Below, piece by piece: positions 48,000-59,317 of a DNA stretch of 64,000 nt. The number at the start of each line of letters is the position of its first letter. Position 1 is the stretch's first letter. This DNA comes from Pectobacterium punjabense (GTDB taxonomy: Bacteria > Pseudomonadota > Gammaproteobacteria > Enterobacterales > Enterobacteriaceae): NCBI RefSeq assembly GCF_012427845.1, contig NZ_CP038498.1:3100001-3164000 (forward strand). The letters run 5' to 3'. The notes below the pieces were generated by a model. It was not told where the DNA came from, did no database searches, and saw nothing but the letters and a program-made list of their open reading frames with translations. The translations under genes and the position numbers were made by a program.

Positions 48000-50722
48000 T
48001 GTGCGGCCTCCCGCAGATTTTCAACGGTTGCACCCGCCAGCACCGGTGCAATACCCGGCAAGCCCAGCGGTAAACCAACCTGTCCCTGACTCAATGCCGC
48101 ACTTAAGCGCAGTGGCAGACGTAGCGTTTGTCCTGCACAAGTCAATTCCAGCAACGCCCCCGAGTTTACACCCAGTGTCGCCGCATCAGCCGGATTCACC
48201 ATCACGTAAGGCTCTGGCATACGCTGCTGAATCACGTCAGAACGCTGTGACATTTCGTCACTACCGAACAGGTGATAATACGGCGCAACGCGCCACTGAC
48301 CCGCTTGTGGGACGAAAGCCGCTGGGATGTTGTCGAAGTACGCCAGCGAACCTTCTCCGGCTTCGATCATACGAACGCCAGGATCGCCATGACGCAAATG
48401 TCCGCCCACTTCGTCCTGGAATTTGTTCCAGGCTTGCGGTGAGTTCCAACCTGGTGCCCAGGCAAACGGAATCTGCTGACGGTTAGCTGTTGGGCTGTTG
48501 TTCCCTTCCATTGAGAAGGCAAACATCGTGTCTTTGTCGACAGGCTGACGCGGTTCATGCACGCTGATATTGGCACGCATTGCAGTACGGCCGCTGGAGC
48601 GAATCGGCGAACGCGACAGTTTCTGCCCACGAATACGGAACGAGGCGTCCGGCGCAGCATCTTTAATCGCCGCCAACTGCGGCAATGCCGTAACACACGC
48701 GTCAATCACGTTATCCAGTTGCGTCCAGTCAACCTGACGGCTGTTATAGGTGATATACAGCGAATGCAGCCAGCGCCAGCTTTCCAACATCACGACTTTG
48801 TCGTTGTAGTACGTTGGGTCGTAAACCTGGAAGAAACGCTGAGCGCGGCCTTCCTGATTCACCAGCGTACCGTCGCTTTCAGCGAAGCTGGCAGCAGACA
48901 GGATGATACTGGCCTTGTCCATGATGCGAGTACGTTGATGATCGACCACAATCAGGTTTTCAGCTTTTTCCAGTGCAGCATCAACGCGAGCGACCGGTGC
49001 ATGGCGATAGAGATCGTTCTCCAGAACCACCACGCTGTCGGCTTCGCCGTTCTCCAACTGCACCAGCGCATCGTCCAGCGAACCGCCGCCCATAATTGAC
49101 AACCCGATGCTGTTTGCAGCAGGTGCAACAAAGGTAATACCGACGTCAGAGCCACGATTTTTCAGCGCTTTAGCAACGTTTGCCGCTGCGGAGATCACCT
49201 CTTCGCTGCCAGCATTGGTGCCAGAGATGATGAGCGGCTTTTTCGCACCGGCCAGCGCCTGTACGATGATATCGACTTTTTGGTCAAGCCCCGCAGCCAG
49301 ATCGGCGACTGCCGGCGCGCTGCTATCCAGCCCGTGCGCAATGGCAAAACCAAGGCGCGCCTGATCGGCAACCGGTGCACGATAGTTCCATGCCGCAATG
49401 TCGTCCAGGCGGGTGTTATCTACGTTGGTGACAAACAGCGGGTGCTTGGCATGCTGACCAATGTTCATGATCGCCGCAATCTGCCAGTCAGCCACTTTCT
49501 GTGCGGCCGCCATTTCGCGGGCTTTGCCTTTAACGGCTTGACGAACGGCCAATGCGATACGCGCACCCGTCTGCGTCAAATCCTCGCCTAGAATCAGAAC
49601 TGCGTCGTAGCCCTCGATCTCACGCAGCGCCGGTGTTCTCACACCGCTTTCGCGTAGCACTTTCAGAATCAATTGCAGACGATTTTGTTCTTCCTGCGCG
49701 ATACCGGTGTAGAAGTTCTCTGCTCCTACCAGCTCACGTAATGCGAAGTTACTTTCAATGCTGGCACGCGGCGAACCGATACCGATCGTTTTCTTCGCCT
49801 GACGCAGCACATCCGCCGCACCTTGCAGTGCCTGATCGGCATTCAGTGCGATCCAGTCATTACCACGACGTTGCAGCGGCTGGTTAGGGCGGTCTTTCTG
49901 GTTGACATAACCGTAACCAAAGCGACCACGGTCACACAGGAAATAGTGGTTTACGCTACCGTTGAAACGGTTTTCGATACGACGCAGTTCGCCATAGCGT
50001 TCACCGGGGCTGGTATTACAGCCGACGCTGCACTGTTGGCAAACGCTCGGTGCAAACTGCATATCCCATTTACGGTTGTAGCGCTCGGAATGCGTTTTGT
50101 CGGTGAATACGCCAGTAGGGCACACTTCAACCAGGTTACCGGAGAACTCACTTTCCAGCGTGCCATCTTCCGGGCGACCGAAATAGACGTTGTCGTGTGC
50201 GCCATAAACACCGAGATCTTTACCATCCGCATAATCCTTGTAGTAACGAACGCAGCGATAGCAAGCAATACAGCGGTTCATCTCATGAGAAATAAACGGC
50301 CCGAGATCCTGATTACGATGGGTACGCTTGGTGAAGCGATAGCGACGGAAGTTCTGCCCCGTCATCACCGTCATATCCTGCAAATGACAGTTACCGCCTT
50401 CCTCACACACCGGGCAATCGTGCGGGTGGTTGGTCATCAGAAACTCAACTATCGTCTTACGGAATAGCTTCGCCTCTTCATCTTCGATCGCGATGAACGC
50501 GCCATCGGTTGCTGGTGTCATACAGGACATCACCAGACGACCGCGAGTATCTTCCGCGTTTTGATACTGTTTTACCGCACAGAGGCGGCAAGATCCGACG
50601 CTCCCGAGCGCGGGGTGCCAGCAAAAGTAAGGAATATCAAGTCCCAGAGTCAGGCAAGCTTCCAGAAGGTTGTCTGCTCCGTTTACTTCATACTCTTTGC
50701 CGTCTACATGAATAGTAGCCAT
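47996..50722 (-). CDS. nuoG: NADH-quinone oxidoreductase subunit G
   Basis: A 908-residue peripheral subunit holding several iron-sulphur clusters: a [2Fe-2S] site ([15 protein letters not shown]), the [15 protein letters not shown] and CIACYRC sites, and the extra N7 cluster (CQQCSVGCN ... FLCDRGR) typical of enterobacteria. A molybdopterin-oxidoreductase-like but inactive body follows. The start at 50722 gives [18 protein letters not shown], the E. coli N-terminus and length; 50731 is an alternative. A 187-base spacer with an ERIC-like repeat separates it from nuoF. Confidence 0.96.
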   Translation of the reverse strand: MATIHVDGKEYEVNGADNLLEACLTLGLDIPYFCWHPALGSVGSCRLCAVKQYQNAEDTRGRLVMSCMTPATDGAFIAIEDEEAKLFRKTIVEFLMTNHPHDCPVCEEGGNCHLQDMTVMTGQNFRRYRFTKRTHRNQDLGPFISHEMNRCIACYRCVRYYKDYADGKDLGVYGAHDNVYFGRPEDGTLESEFSGNLVEVCPTGVFTDKTHSERYNRKWDMQFAPSVCQQCSVGCNTSPGERYGELRRIENRFNGSVNHYFLCDRGRFGYGYVNQKDRPNQPLQRRGNDWIALNADQALQGAADVLRQAKKTIGIGSPRASIESNFALRELVGAENFYTGIAQEEQNRLQLILKVLRESGVRTPALREIEGYDAVLILGEDLTQTGARIALAVRQAVKGKAREMAAAQKVADWQIAAIMNIGQHAKHPLFVTNVDNTRLDDIAAWNYRAPVADQARLGFAIAHGLDSSAPAVADLAAGLDQKVDIIVQALAGAKKPLIISGTNAGSEEVISAAANVAKALKNRGSDVGITFVAPAANSIGLSIMGGGSLDDALVQLENGEADSVVVLENDLYRHAPVARVDAALEKAENLIVVDHQRTRIMDKASIILSAASFAESDGTLVNQEGRAQRFFQVYDPTYYNDKVVMLESWRWLHSLYITYNSRQVDWTQLDNVIDACVTALPQLAAIKDAAPDASFRIRGQKLSRSPIRSSGRTAMRANISVHEPRQPVDKDTMFAFSMEGNNSPTANRQQIPFAWAPGWNSPQAWNKFQDEVGGHLRHGDPGVRMIEAGEGSLAYFDNIPAAFVPQAGQWRVAPYYHLFGSDEMSQRSDVIQQRMPEPYVMVNPADAATLGVNSGALLELTCAGQTLRLPLRLSAALSQGQVGLPLGLPGIAPVLAGATVENLREAAQ

Positions 50723-50778
50723 AGTCAGCATGCTTCCATAATGGCCCGTGTTGCCACGAGCGCTAATCAAAAATTCTG

Positions 50779-50842
50779 TATACCCTCATCTTTCAAATCG
50801 CAAATGCGTTGGCTACCTGCGCCTTGAAGTCTATTGGGTTTA
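50779..50842 (-). repeat. Compact ERIC-like palindromic repeat between nuoF and nuoG
   Basis: The plus strand runs from TATACCCTCATCTTTCAA (50779) through AATGCGTTGGCTACCTGCG to CCTTGAAGTCTATTGGGTTTA. The outer ends are imperfect inverted repeats. The internal GTTGGCT with TGCG and the TTCAA/TTGAA arms match the outer part of the ERIC element at 15506, without its central core. It looks like an internally deleted, mobile-repeat-like unit of about 64 bp. Confidence 0.65.
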
Positions 50843-50844
50843 TG

Positions 50845-50868
50845 AGGGTGGCTTATTTGCGCCACCCT
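50845..50868 (-). other. Stem-loop directly downstream of nuoF
   Basis: AGGGTGGC (50845-50852) and GCCACCCT (50861-50868) form an 8-bp stem with an 8-base loop, 42 bases after the nuoF stop. On the minus strand no T run follows. It could stabilise the upstream nuo message or cause partial termination. Confidence 0.6.
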
Positions 50869-50909
50869 GCGGATACATTCACTGCATCTCGCACGTATTA
50901 AGCGATAGC

Positions 50910-52259
50910 TTACCAGCGCTCTTTCAACAGGTTAGGCTGGATACCGCCAATCGTTTTAAGATTGCCTAAATACTGTTTAGAGATACCCGCTTCGAATTCT
51001 TCCCGGAAATACTTGATGGCACTTTGCAGCGGCTCGACTGCACCCGGCGCATGCGCACAGAAGGTGTTACCCGGTCCGAGGAAGCGGCAAAGCTGCTCTA
51101 GCGTTTCGATATCGCCAGGCTGGCCTTCGCCATTCTCCAGCGCACGTAAAATCTTCACGCTCCACGGCAAACCATCACGGCATGGCGTACACCAGCCACA
51201 GGATTCGCGAGCGAAGAACTCTTCGAGATTACGCGTCAACGAAACCATATTGATCTCATGATCGACAGCCATCGCCAGCGCAGTACCCATACGGCTACCT
51301 GCTTTCGCAATGTGCTCAAAATCCATGGGTAGATCGAGGTGACTTTCCGTCAGGAAATCCGTGCCTGCACCGCCCGGCTGCCAGGCTTTCAGCTTCAGAC
51401 CATCGCGCATGCCGCCCGCGTAGTCTTCCAGAATCTCACGCGCCGTAGTACCGAAAGGCAGTTCCCACAGGCCCGGATTCTTGACGCGGCCAGAGAAACC
51501 CATCAGTTTCGTGCCTGCATCTTTACTTTTACCCGCAGATAACCCCTGATACCACGCCGCACCGTGCTCGATAATTGCCGGTACGTTACACAGTGTTTCC
51601 ACGTTGTTGACGCAGGTCGGCTTACCCCAAACACCCGCAGACGCTGGGAATGGCGGCTTGGAGCGTGGGTTGGCACGACGGCCTTCCAACGAGTTAATCA
51701 GTGCAGTTTCTTCACCGCAGATGTAACGCCCCGCGCCCGTATGCACGAACAGCTCGAAATCAAAACCGCTGCCCAAAATATTCTTGCCCAGCAAGCCAGC
51801 GGCTTTCGCTTCTTCAATTGCGCGACGCAGGTGAACCGCAGCTTCGATGTATTCACCACGCAGGAAGATGTAGCCACGATAGGCTTTCAGTGCAAACGCG
51901 CTGATTAGCATGCCTTCAACCAGCAGATGAGGCTCTTGCTCCATCAGCAGGCGGTCTTTATAAGTACCCGGCTCCATCTCATCCGCGTTACACAGCAGGT
52001 AGCGGATGTTCATGCTTTCGTCTTTCGGCATCAGGCTCCACTTCAAGCCTGTTGAGAAGCCCGCACCGCCACGCCCTTTTAGGCCAGCGTCTTTAACCAG
52101 TGAGACCACTTCATCCTGTGCCATGCCCGTTAACGCTTTTTGCGCGGCGACATAGCCGTTTTTGCTGCGGTATTCATCCAGCCACACTGGCTGTTTGTCT
52201 GCGCGTAAACGCCAGGTCAGAGGATGCTGCTCAGCCGTCAGAACAATGTCTTTACTCAT
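50910..52259 (-). CDS. nuoF: NADH-quinone oxidoreductase subunit F (NADH/FMN site)
   Basis: A 449-residue subunit where NADH is oxidised. The FMN/NADH region shows [16 protein letters not shown] and the N3 cluster ligands are in [12 protein letters not shown] plus a later cysteine ([11 protein letters not shown]). It pairs with NuoE; its ATG overlaps the nuoE stop by four bases. Confidence 0.97.
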   Translation of the reverse strand: MSKDIVLTAEQHPLTWRLRADKQPVWLDEYRSKNGYVAAQKALTGMAQDEVVSLVKDAGLKGRGGAGFSTGLKWSLMPKDESMNIRYLLCNADEMEPGTYKDRLLMEQEPHLLVEGMLISAFALKAYRGYIFLRGEYIEAAVHLRRAIEEAKAAGLLGKNILGSGFDFELFVHTGAGRYICGEETALINSLEGRRANPRSKPPFPASAGVWGKPTCVNNVETLCNVPAIIEHGAAWYQGLSAGKSKDAGTKLMGFSGRVKNPGLWELPFGTTAREILEDYAGGMRDGLKLKAWQPGGAGTDFLTESHLDLPMDFEHIAKAGSRMGTALAMAVDHEINMVSLTRNLEEFFARESCGWCTPCRDGLPWSVKILRALENGEGQPGDIETLEQLCRFLGPGNTFCAHAPGAVEPLQSAIKYFREEFEAGISKQYLGNLKTIGGIQPNLLKERW

Positions 52260-52801
52260 TGATACTGCTCCAATAACGTTTCAATACCTTCCGGCGTCAC
52301 ATGGCTGTGGGTATCGTCATCAATCATCATTGACGGCCCTTTATCACAGTTCCCCAGGCAGCAGGTCGGCAACAGCGTGAAACGCCCATCGAACGTTGTC
52401 TGTCCCGGTTTAATGCTGAGCTTACGCTCCAGCGCAGCCTGAACGCCCTGATAACCATTGATGTGGCACACAACGCTGTCGCAATAGCGAATAATGTGGC
52501 GTCCGACAGGCTGGCGATAAATCTGGCTGTAGAACGTAGCCACGCCTTCCACATCACTGGCAGGGATACCCAGCAAGTCGGCAATCGCGTGGATAGCCCC
52601 ATCCGGCACCCAACCGCGTTCTTTTTGCACAATTTTCAGCGCTTCAATTGATGCGGCGCGTGCATCTTCATAGTGATGTTTTTCGTGCTCAATGGCGTCA
52701 CGTTCGGCGTCACTCAATACAAAAGTGCTTTCTTTTGTCAGCGAATCGGCAGCCGGTTGTCCCAGAGCGTCAATATGATCGTGATTGTTGTGATCATGCA
52801 T
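52256..52801 (-). CDS. nuoE: NADH-quinone oxidoreductase subunit E
   Basis: A 181-residue thioredoxin-fold [2Fe-2S] (N1a) subunit with ligands C107, C112 (YCDSVVC), C148 and C152 (TCCLGNC). It is about 15 residues longer than E. coli NuoE because of an N-terminal tail rich in His, Asn and Asp ([15 protein letters not shown]). It lies two bases after nuoC and overlaps nuoF. Confidence 0.96.
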   Translation of the reverse strand: MHDHNNHDHIDALGQPAADSLTKESTFVLSDAERDAIEHEKHHYEDARAASIEALKIVQKERGWVPDGAIHAIADLLGIPASDVEGVATFYSQIYRQPVGRHIIRYCDSVVCHINGYQGVQAALERKLSIKPGQTTFDGRFTLLPTCCLGNCDKGPSMMIDDDTHSHVTPEGIETLLEQYQ

Positions 52802-52803
52802 AG

Positions 52804-54603
52804 TTAGCGGTCCACATCTGACATTACGAAATCAATACTGCCGAGGTAAACGATCAAATCGGATACCAGACATCCGCGAATTACAGAAGGAATCTGTTGC
52901 AAATGCGCATAGCTCGGCGTGCGAATACGGGTACGGTAGCTCATCGTGCCGCCGTCACTGGTCAGGTAATAGCTGTTGATACCTTTTGTTGCCTCAACCA
53001 TCTGGAATGATTCATTGGCAGGCATAACCGGTCCCCAGGAAACCTGAAGGAAGTGGTTAATCAGCGTATCGATATGCTGCAACGTGCGCTCTTTTGGTGG
53101 CGGCGTCGTCAGTGGGTGATCCGCTTTGAACGGCCCTTCCGGCATGTTCTTGAGACATTGATCCAGAATACGCAGGCTCTGACGCAGTTCTTCAACTTTT
53201 AGCATAACGCGGCTATAGCAATCGCTGATGCCGTCGCCGACTGGAACTTCAAAGTCAAAGTTTTCATAGCCAGAATATGGACGCCATTTACGCACGTCGA
53301 AACCGATGCCTGTAGCACGCAGACCCGCCCCCGTTACCCCCCATTCCAATGCTTCTTTCGCATTGTAAGCGGCAACGCCCTGAGTACGGCCTTTCAGAAT
53401 GGTGTTCTGCAACGCGGCTTTAACGTAGGTATCCAAACGGCTCGGCATCCAGTCGAGGAATTCCCGCAGCAGGCGTTCCCAACCGCGTGGCAGATCGTGC
53501 GCCACACCGCCAATACGGAACCAGGCTGGGTGCATACGGAAGCCGGTAATCGCTTCAACTAAATCGTAAATTTTCTGGCGGTCAGTAAACGCAAAGAACA
53601 CCGGTGTCATCGCACCGACGTCCTGAATATAGGTACTGATATACAGCAGGTGGCTATTAATACGGAACAGCTCAGACAGCATCACACGAATCGTTTTCAC
53701 ACGATCCGGTACCTCGATACCCGCCAGTTTCTCAACGGCCAGTACATACGGCATCTCGTTAACGCAGCCGCCAAGGTATTCAATACGGTCAGTATAAGGA
53801 ATGTAGCTATGCCAGGATTGACGCTCACCCATTTTCTCTGCGCCACGATGGTGGTAACCCACATCAGGCACGCAGTCGACAATTTCTTCACCATCCAATT
53901 GCAGGATAATACGGAAAGCACCGTGTGAAGACGGGTGGTTCGGACCAAGGTTGAGGAACATGAAGTCCTCATTCTCAGTGCCGCGCTTCATACCCCATTC
54001 TTCGGGTTTGAACGTCAGCGCTTCCATTTCCAGATCTTCTTTCTGCTTAGTCAGCTCGAAAGGATCGAACTCGGTCGCACGCGCTGGATAATCTTTACGC
54101 AGTGGATGCCCTTCCCACGTCTGCGGCATCATGATGCGCGTCAGGTTTGGGTGACCATCGAAGGTCATGCCGAACATCTCCCACGTTTCCCGCTCATACC
54201 AGTTGGCATTCGGGAAAAGTTTGGTTACGGTCGGTAAATGCAGGTCATTCTCAGCCAGCGCGACTTTGAGCATAATGTCGCGATTACGCTCAATGGAAAT
54301 TAAGTGGTAAAAGACGGAGTAGTCGGCGGCAGGTAAACCTTCACGATGGGTGCGCAAACGTTCATCCATACCGTGCAGGTCAAACAGCATGACATAAGGC
54401 TTCGGCTGTTTTTTCAGGAATGCGACAACATCCAGTAATTGCTCACGCTTGACCCACACCACCGGGATACCTGTGCGGGTTGCCTGTACAGTAAATGCAT
54501 CTGGTCCAAAACGGTTACACAGTTCGCCAACGACCGGATCGCTAAGGTGATCGCGGGTTTGCCAGCCTGGCTGAGCGAGATCGTGTGTCGTTAAATCTGT
54601 CAT
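52804..54603 (-). CDS. nuoC: NADH-quinone oxidoreductase fused subunit CD
   Basis: A 599-residue fusion of NuoC (30-kDa-type, about residues 1-190, with [24 protein letters not shown]) and NuoD (49-kDa-type, about 205-599, with [23 protein letters not shown]). The fusion is normal for enterobacteria. NuoD forms the quinone-binding pocket with NuoB. It follows nuoB after 97 bases. Confidence 0.96.
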   Translation of the reverse strand: MTDLTTHDLAQPGWQTRDHLSDPVVGELCNRFGPDAFTVQATRTGIPVVWVKREQLLDVVAFLKKQPKPYVMLFDLHGMDERLRTHREGLPAADYSVFYHLISIERNRDIMLKVALAENDLHLPTVTKLFPNANWYERETWEMFGMTFDGHPNLTRIMMPQTWEGHPLRKDYPARATEFDPFELTKQKEDLEMEALTFKPEEWGMKRGTENEDFMFLNLGPNHPSSHGAFRIILQLDGEEIVDCVPDVGYHHRGAEKMGERQSWHSYIPYTDRIEYLGGCVNEMPYVLAVEKLAGIEVPDRVKTIRVMLSELFRINSHLLYISTYIQDVGAMTPVFFAFTDRQKIYDLVEAITGFRMHPAWFRIGGVAHDLPRGWERLLREFLDWMPSRLDTYVKAALQNTILKGRTQGVAAYNAKEALEWGVTGAGLRATGIGFDVRKWRPYSGYENFDFEVPVGDGISDCYSRVMLKVEELRQSLRILDQCLKNMPEGPFKADHPLTTPPPKERTLQHIDTLINHFLQVSWGPVMPANESFQMVEATKGINSYYLTSDGGTMSYRTRIRTPSYAHLQQIPSVIRGCLVSDLIVYLGSIDFVMSDVDR

Positions 54604-54700
54604 AAATATGTCACCACATTAAATGTGCTATTTCTGCATCTGATAATGACCGCACACTATTATCGGGTATTACACGGTCACCGGGTTTATCATCTACAGG

Positions 54701-55375
54701 TCAAATCTCATCAGGCGAGCGCAGGTTGGTCACTGCGATTCGTTCGCCGCGTTTGCGCTCACGCTCAGATTGCATATTGGCGCGGTAAACGCCCTGTTCA
54801 CCTACCACCCATGACAGAGGACGGCGTTCTTTACCGATGGATTCTTTCAGCAACAACAGCGCTTGCATGTAAGCTTCTGGGCGCGGAGGGCAGCCCGGAA
54901 TGTACACATCAACGGGCAGGAATTTATCTACGCCCTGAACAACGGAATAGATATCGTACATACCGCCGGAGTTAGCACACGCGCCCATGGAGATAACCCA
55001 TTTAGGCTCAAGCATTTGCTCGTACAGACGCTGAATAACAGGGGCCATTTTGGTAAAGCAAGTCCCCGCTACTACCATGAAGTCAGCCTGACGTGGCGAC
55101 GCACGCAGAACCTCAGCACCAAAACGTGCAACGTCATGAACGGCGGTAAATGACGTCACCATCTCTACATAGCAACAGGAAAGACCAAAGTTATACGGCC
55201 ACAGGGAATTCTGACGACCCCAGTTCACCGTATCGTGTAATGCATGTTCCAGTTTGCCCATGTAGACACTGCGGTGAACATGTTGCTCCAGAGGGTCGGA
55301 AACGATCTCCTGACGTTGCAGGGGATAACGGTCATTCTCACCGTCCGGCTCTATGCGGGTGAGCGTATAGTCCAT
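54701..55375 (-). CDS. nuoB: NADH-quinone oxidoreductase subunit B
   Basis: A 224-residue subunit carrying cluster N2, the last centre before quinone. The four ligands are C67 and C68 (GLSCCYVEM), C133 ([10 protein letters not shown]) and C162 ([10 protein letters not shown]). It is nearly identical in layout to E. coli NuoB (220 residues). It lies 17 bases after nuoA. Confidence 0.97.
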   Translation of the reverse strand: MDYTLTRIEPDGENDRYPLQRQEIVSDPLEQHVHRSVYMGKLEHALHDTVNWGRQNSLWPYNFGLSCCYVEMVTSFTAVHDVARFGAEVLRASPRQADFMVVAGTCFTKMAPVIQRLYEQMLEPKWVISMGACANSGGMYDIYSVVQGVDKFLPVDVYIPGCPPRPEAYMQALLLLKESIGKERRPLSWVVGEQGVYRANMQSERERKRGERIAVTNLRSPDEI

Positions 55376-55392
55376 CTTAAAATGCCTCGCTG

Positions 55393-55833
55393 TTACTGCG
55401 GATGAGTGTTGGTAGTGTTGATGATGTCTGATTTAACAACTTGTCTCTTGGATCGAACCGGGGTCCAGTCAAGTGCCCCAACACGAACCAGATAAACCAA
55501 ACCAGCCAACAGCACCAAAATGAAAATGGTTGCTTCAATGAAGCCTATCCAGCCGCTTTCTTTGATAGACACCGCCCAAGCGTAAAGATAGAGGGCCTCA
55601 ACGTCGAAGATAACGAAGAACATAGCGACAAGATAAAATTTAGCAGACAGACGTAGCCGCGCTGAACCCACGGAGTCAATCCCGGATTCATAAGGTACGT
55701 TTTTGGCCCTGGCTCTGGCTCTCCCACCCAGCAAGAACCCACCGGTCAGCATGAAAACGCACAGGCCTACGGCAATGATAAGGAATAGCGCAAAAGCCCA
55801 ATGATGGGCGAGGATTTCAGTAGTTGTTGACAT
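55393..55833 (-). CDS. nuoA: NADH-quinone oxidoreductase subunit A
   Basis: A 146-residue, three-span membrane subunit and the first gene of the nuo operon. The conserved [40 protein letters not shown] region, including the loop near the quinone cavity, is complete. The upstream region must hold the operon promoters. Confidence 0.96.
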   Translation of the reverse strand: MSTTTEILAHHWAFALFLIIAVGLCVFMLTGGFLLGGRARARAKNVPYESGIDSVGSARLRLSAKFYLVAMFFVIFDVEALYLYAWAVSIKESGWIGFIEATIFILVLLAGLVYLVRVGALDWTPVRSKRQVVKSDIINTTNTHPQ

Positions 55834-56453
55834 TCTCTTTGCTTACTCATCAAAAGTGGCGGGTAATATCTCTGCTCTGTTATCGGCAGTTAATGCGCCA
55901 CATCGATTAAAAGGAAGGATTAATAACCACAAAAAAGCACGGAAACGTATCAGGTAAGCCTTGCTTGGTATGGTTGAGCCCCAAATTTGTAACCTTTTTT
56001 TCAACCTTACTAAAAATAACAGTACATTACTTTACATGCACGCTGTTTTGTTAACATTTTGTGTTCTCACTCGTAGCTAAATCGAGTCAGTGCCTTCGTC
56101 AGTTAACCAGAGCGCAGCGACACAGAAAGCAAGTTTGCAGCGTCACTATACCATTTTCACAGAAAATGCCTGTTCCCCCATGTGGTTATTAGGGGTATTT
56201 TTTGATCCAGCACACATTTTTACCAATTTAGTTAGTAAAAAAACCACACTGATTCAAGGCAAGGCTGGACATCATTCTCCATAACATAATTTTAAAAAAA
56301 TAGAACCATTGTTTTATAAAAACAAAATATGCCCTATATCGCCACGCCTAGCCTATTGATGCCAAATGGAAAACGCAAAGAGGGAGAAAACTGGGGAAAT
56401 GGGGTCAATCAGACCCTGTCTACGCGGGTTTAACACATTAGTCATAAATCATC
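55834..56453. other. Regulatory spacer between lrhA and nuoA
   Basis: About 620 AT-rich bases upstream of nuoA. In E. coli the nuo promoters here answer to ArcA, NarL, IHF and Fis. I saw no site that could be assigned reliably by eye. A short plus-strand frame at 56090-56284 has no ribosome site or recognisable product and is not called. Confidence 0.5.
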
Positions 56454-56489
56454 ATCATTCGGGGTGCATCCCTACCCTCCCCGAATGAT
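56454..56489 (-). terminator. Hairpin after lrhA
   Basis: ATCATTCGGGG (56454-56464) and CCCCGAATGAT (56479-56489) form an 11-bp stem with a 14-base loop, 20 bases past the lrhA stop. No T run follows on the minus strand. It is probably the end of the lrhA transcript. Confidence 0.7.
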
Positions 56490-56508
56490 AATTAACTACC
56501 CATTACGA

Positions 56509-57459
56509 TTAGATCACATCCTTCAGCGACGAATCGGAAGACAGCATTCCATCCGCACTGTTTGCCAACATGCTGACAGGCGTAATGTGAGAAGGCTTCC
56601 CTGATTCAATCACATTGAAAATTGCCGTCGCCAGTTCATTCTCCTGGTTAGGATTCTGACAGAGAAAATAACGGGTTTCAGGCAATCTCGGCAACCCTTC
56701 CTCTTCACCCAGCACCCGCAGTTCCGGACTCATCATTTCCACCGAGCGTACGGTGATCCCCATGCCGGCCTTCACTGCGGCGCGCACAGCAGAGAGCGTT
56801 GAAGCCACATAGGCGATTCTCCAGGGAATCCCTGCGGCTGTCAGTTGCTGCGTGGCCAACGAGCGGAAAGGGCTTGGTTCATCCAGCACAACCAGAGGAA
56901 TAGGTTCATTCGCTCTGAACTGGTAATCTGCCGCGCAATACCATAACGTCGGGGAACTACGTAATAACACATGCGGAAACACCACACCGTTCATTGTGGT
57001 AATAACCAGATCTATTTTCCCCTGATTCAACATGTCCATCATTTCAGCACTACGTTTTACGCTGACATTGACGGAGAGTTTAGGAAATACAGAGGTCACC
57101 CGATGTAAAATATAAGGCAGGATAGTGTCTGCCGTATCATCAGACGCCCCGATAGTTAGCGTGCCTTGAATATCACTGTACATTAATGAAATACAGGCTT
57201 CATCATTGAATTGTAATATTTTTCTGGCATAACCTAGAAACTGTATACCGTGTTCGGTCAGCAATTTATTACGCCCGTGTCGGGCAAAAAGCTCCTTTCC
57301 GATGAGTTGCTCCAGCCGCTGCATCTGCTGGCTGACTGCCGATTGAGTCCGATTGACGGCGGCCGCCGCCGCTGCAAATGTATTTAAATCTGCAACGGCA
57401 ACAAACGTCCTCAGTAAATCAAGATCGAGATTAAGTACTGGTCGATTTGCACTGGTCAT
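56509..57459 (-). CDS. lrhA: LysR-type regulator LrhA/HexA
   Basis: A 316-residue LysR protein with an N-terminal helix-turn-helix ([40 protein letters not shown]) and an effector domain. It is nearly identical in the N-terminus to E. coli LrhA. The Pectobacterium/Erwinia orthologue, HexA, and PecT of Dickeya repress exoenzymes and motility. The ATG at 57459 matches E. coli; GTG at 57471 would add four residues. The nuo-lrhA-alaA order is as in E. coli. Confidence 0.93.
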   Translation of the reverse strand: MTSANRPVLNLDLDLLRTFVAVADLNTFAAAAAAVNRTQSAVSQQMQRLEQLIGKELFARHGRNKLLTEHGIQFLGYARKILQFNDEACISLMYSDIQGTLTIGASDDTADTILPYILHRVTSVFPKLSVNVSVKRSAEMMDMLNQGKIDLVITTMNGVVFPHVLLRSSPTLWYCAADYQFRANEPIPLVVLDEPSPFRSLATQQLTAAGIPWRIAYVASTLSAVRAAVKAGMGITVRSVEMMSPELRVLGEEEGLPRLPETRYFLCQNPNQENELATAIFNVIESGKPSHITPVSMLANSADGMLSSDSSLKDVI

Positions 57460-57959
57460 ACGATTTTTCACTTATCTATTTTAATTTTAACAAAATATTC
57501 CTGGTGTTTTATTACATGTACGGGTAATGGCCGATACATTTAAAGACACTATCGCAGACGCACGATAAGGGCAAAAAAATACTTATATTTCGTTACCCCT
57601 ATCGCCTTTCGATTGGTAAGACATCACATAATTAAATGGCTCACCAGCCTTAATCCTTTATTCAATAACAACGGCACTTTCTCTTTATTTCATTCTGCGA
57701 AATAAAGACGTTCTACACGTAAATAAACGAGCAATCCTTGTCACCCTATTCTTGCACTAAAAAATGCGTCCTGAACTGCTGTCTGCCCCCTACCATATCG
57801 CACCATCCAACGAGTACACAACCATATAGTGCAGATGCGCAATCATTTGCAGCAAAAGCGATAATCATTCTTCAAAAGGCACTTTAGGAGGAGTACATTA
57901 AGCGGGTTATGCTATTCCGCATGGGAATATGCGCTCTCTGCAAAAGGTTCGTACTATTT
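57460..57959. other. Divergent spacer between lrhA and alaA
   Basis: About 500 bases, AT-rich near lrhA. It holds the divergent promoters, none assigned with confidence. A very strong ribosome-site-like AGGAGGAG occurs at 57886-57893, far upstream of the alaA ATG (57960); see findings. Confidence 0.45.
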
Positions 57960-59174
57960 ATGTCTCCGATTGAAAAATCCAAAAAACTGGAGAACGTATG
58001 CTATGACATCCGTGGCCCAGTTCTAAAGGAAGCCAAGCGGCTTGAAGAAGAAGGCAATAAGGTCCTTAAACTGAATATTGGCAACCCTGCGCCCTTCGGC
58101 TTTGAGGCACCGGACGAAATTCTGGTCGATGTCATCCGTAACCTGCCAACCGCACAGGGCTACTGTGATTCCAAGGGGCTCTATTCCGCCCGTAAGGCCA
58201 TCGTTCAGCACTATCAGGCGCGGGATATGCGCGATATTACGGTTGAAGACGTCTATATCGGCAACGGTGTTTCCGAACTCATCGTGCAATCTATGCAGGC
58301 GCTACTCAACCCAGGTGATGAAATGCTGGTTCCCGCACCAGATTATCCACTCTGGACTGCGGCAGTTTCCCTATCTAACGGCAATGCCGTCCACTACCTT
58401 TGTGATGAGTCTTCTGATTGGTTCCCCGATCTGGATGATATCCGCAAAAAGATCACCTCGAATACTCGCGGTATTGTCATCATCAACCCGAACAACCCGA
58501 CGGGTGCGGTCTACAGCAAAGAGCTACTGCTGGATATCGTGGCTATCGCGCGCGAGCACAACCTGATCATTTTCGCCGACGAAATTTACGACAAAATTCT
58601 GTATGACGATGCGCAACATCACTCGATTGCCGCTCTGGCACCAGACTTGTTGACAGTCACGTTCAACGGACTGTCCAAGACATACCGTGTGGCAGGTTTC
58701 CGCCAAGGCTGGATGGTATTAAACGGCCCGAAAAAACACGCCAAAGGCTATATTGAAGGGTTGGAAATGCTGGCCTCAATGCGGTTGTGTGCCAACGTAC
58801 CCATGCAGCATGCGATTCAGACCGCCTTGGGGGGATATCAAAGCATCAGTGAATTTATTCAACCCGGCGGACGCCTGTACGAACAGCGCAACCGCTCCTG
58901 GGAATTGATCAACCAGATCCCCGGCGTGTCGTGCGTAAAACCACGCGGCGCGCTCTATATGTTCCCGCGTATTGACGCCAAGCGCTTTAATATCCATGAC
59001 GACCAAAAACTGGTGTTGGATCTTCTGTTACAGGAAAAAGTGTTGCTGGTTCAGGGAACCGCTTTTAACTGGCCTTACCCAGATCACGTACGCATCGTCA
59101 CGCTACCGCGTATTGATGAACTGGACATGGCAATTCACAAATTAGGGCGTTTTCTGGGACACTATCACCAATAA
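57960..59174 (+). CDS. alaA: Glutamate-pyruvate (alanine) aminotransferase AlaA
   Basis: A 404-residue fold-type I PLP enzyme that makes alanine from pyruvate and glutamate. The PLP lysine lies in TFNGLSKTYRVAGFRQGW; NPNNPTGAVYS and the ADEIYDKI aspartate are present. The sequence follows E. coli AlaA closely. The start at 57960 (MSPIEKS) matches E. coli although the ribosome site before it is weak; an in-frame ATG at 57909 would add 17 residues. It is followed by yfbR. Confidence 0.94.
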   Translation: MSPIEKSKKLENVCYDIRGPVLKEAKRLEEEGNKVLKLNIGNPAPFGFEAPDEILVDVIRNLPTAQGYCDSKGLYSARKAIVQHYQARDMRDITVEDVYIGNGVSELIVQSMQALLNPGDEMLVPAPDYPLWTAAVSLSNGNAVHYLCDESSDWFPDLDDIRKKITSNTRGIVIINPNNPTGAVYSKELLLDIVAIAREHNLIIFADEIYDKILYDDAQHHSIAALAPDLLTVTFNGLSKTYRVAGFRQGWMVLNGPKKHAKGYIEGLEMLASMRLCANVPMQHAIQTALGGYQSISEFIQPGGRLYEQRNRSWELINQIPGVSCVKPRGALYMFPRIDAKRFNIHDDQKLVLDLLLQEKVLLVQGTAFNWPYPDHVRIVTLPRIDELDMAIHKLGRFLGHYHQ

Positions 59175-59199
59175 GCCCAGCACTAAACGATCCTACCAT

Positions 59200-59222
59200 C
59201 GCCGGGCGATCGTCGCCCGGCG
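59200..59222 (+). terminator. Hairpin after alaA
   Basis: CGCCGGGCGA (59200-59209) and TCGCCCGGCG (59213-59222) form a GC-rich 10-bp stem with a TCG loop, 26 bases after the alaA stop. No T run follows, so it may stall or stabilise rather than fully terminate. Confidence 0.65.
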
Positions 59223-59317
59223 AAAACCAGACCTTCGTTTGCATAATCTTCGGCAAGTGCTCACAATAGATACCCACGATATTGCTATTCCACCGTGCTG
59301 TTGCCTGAGAGATCTCA

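Noticed and set aside
56090..56284. Plus-strand frame of 64 codons in the nuo upstream region
   Set aside because: No ribosome site, no family resemblance; the area is expected to be regulatory.
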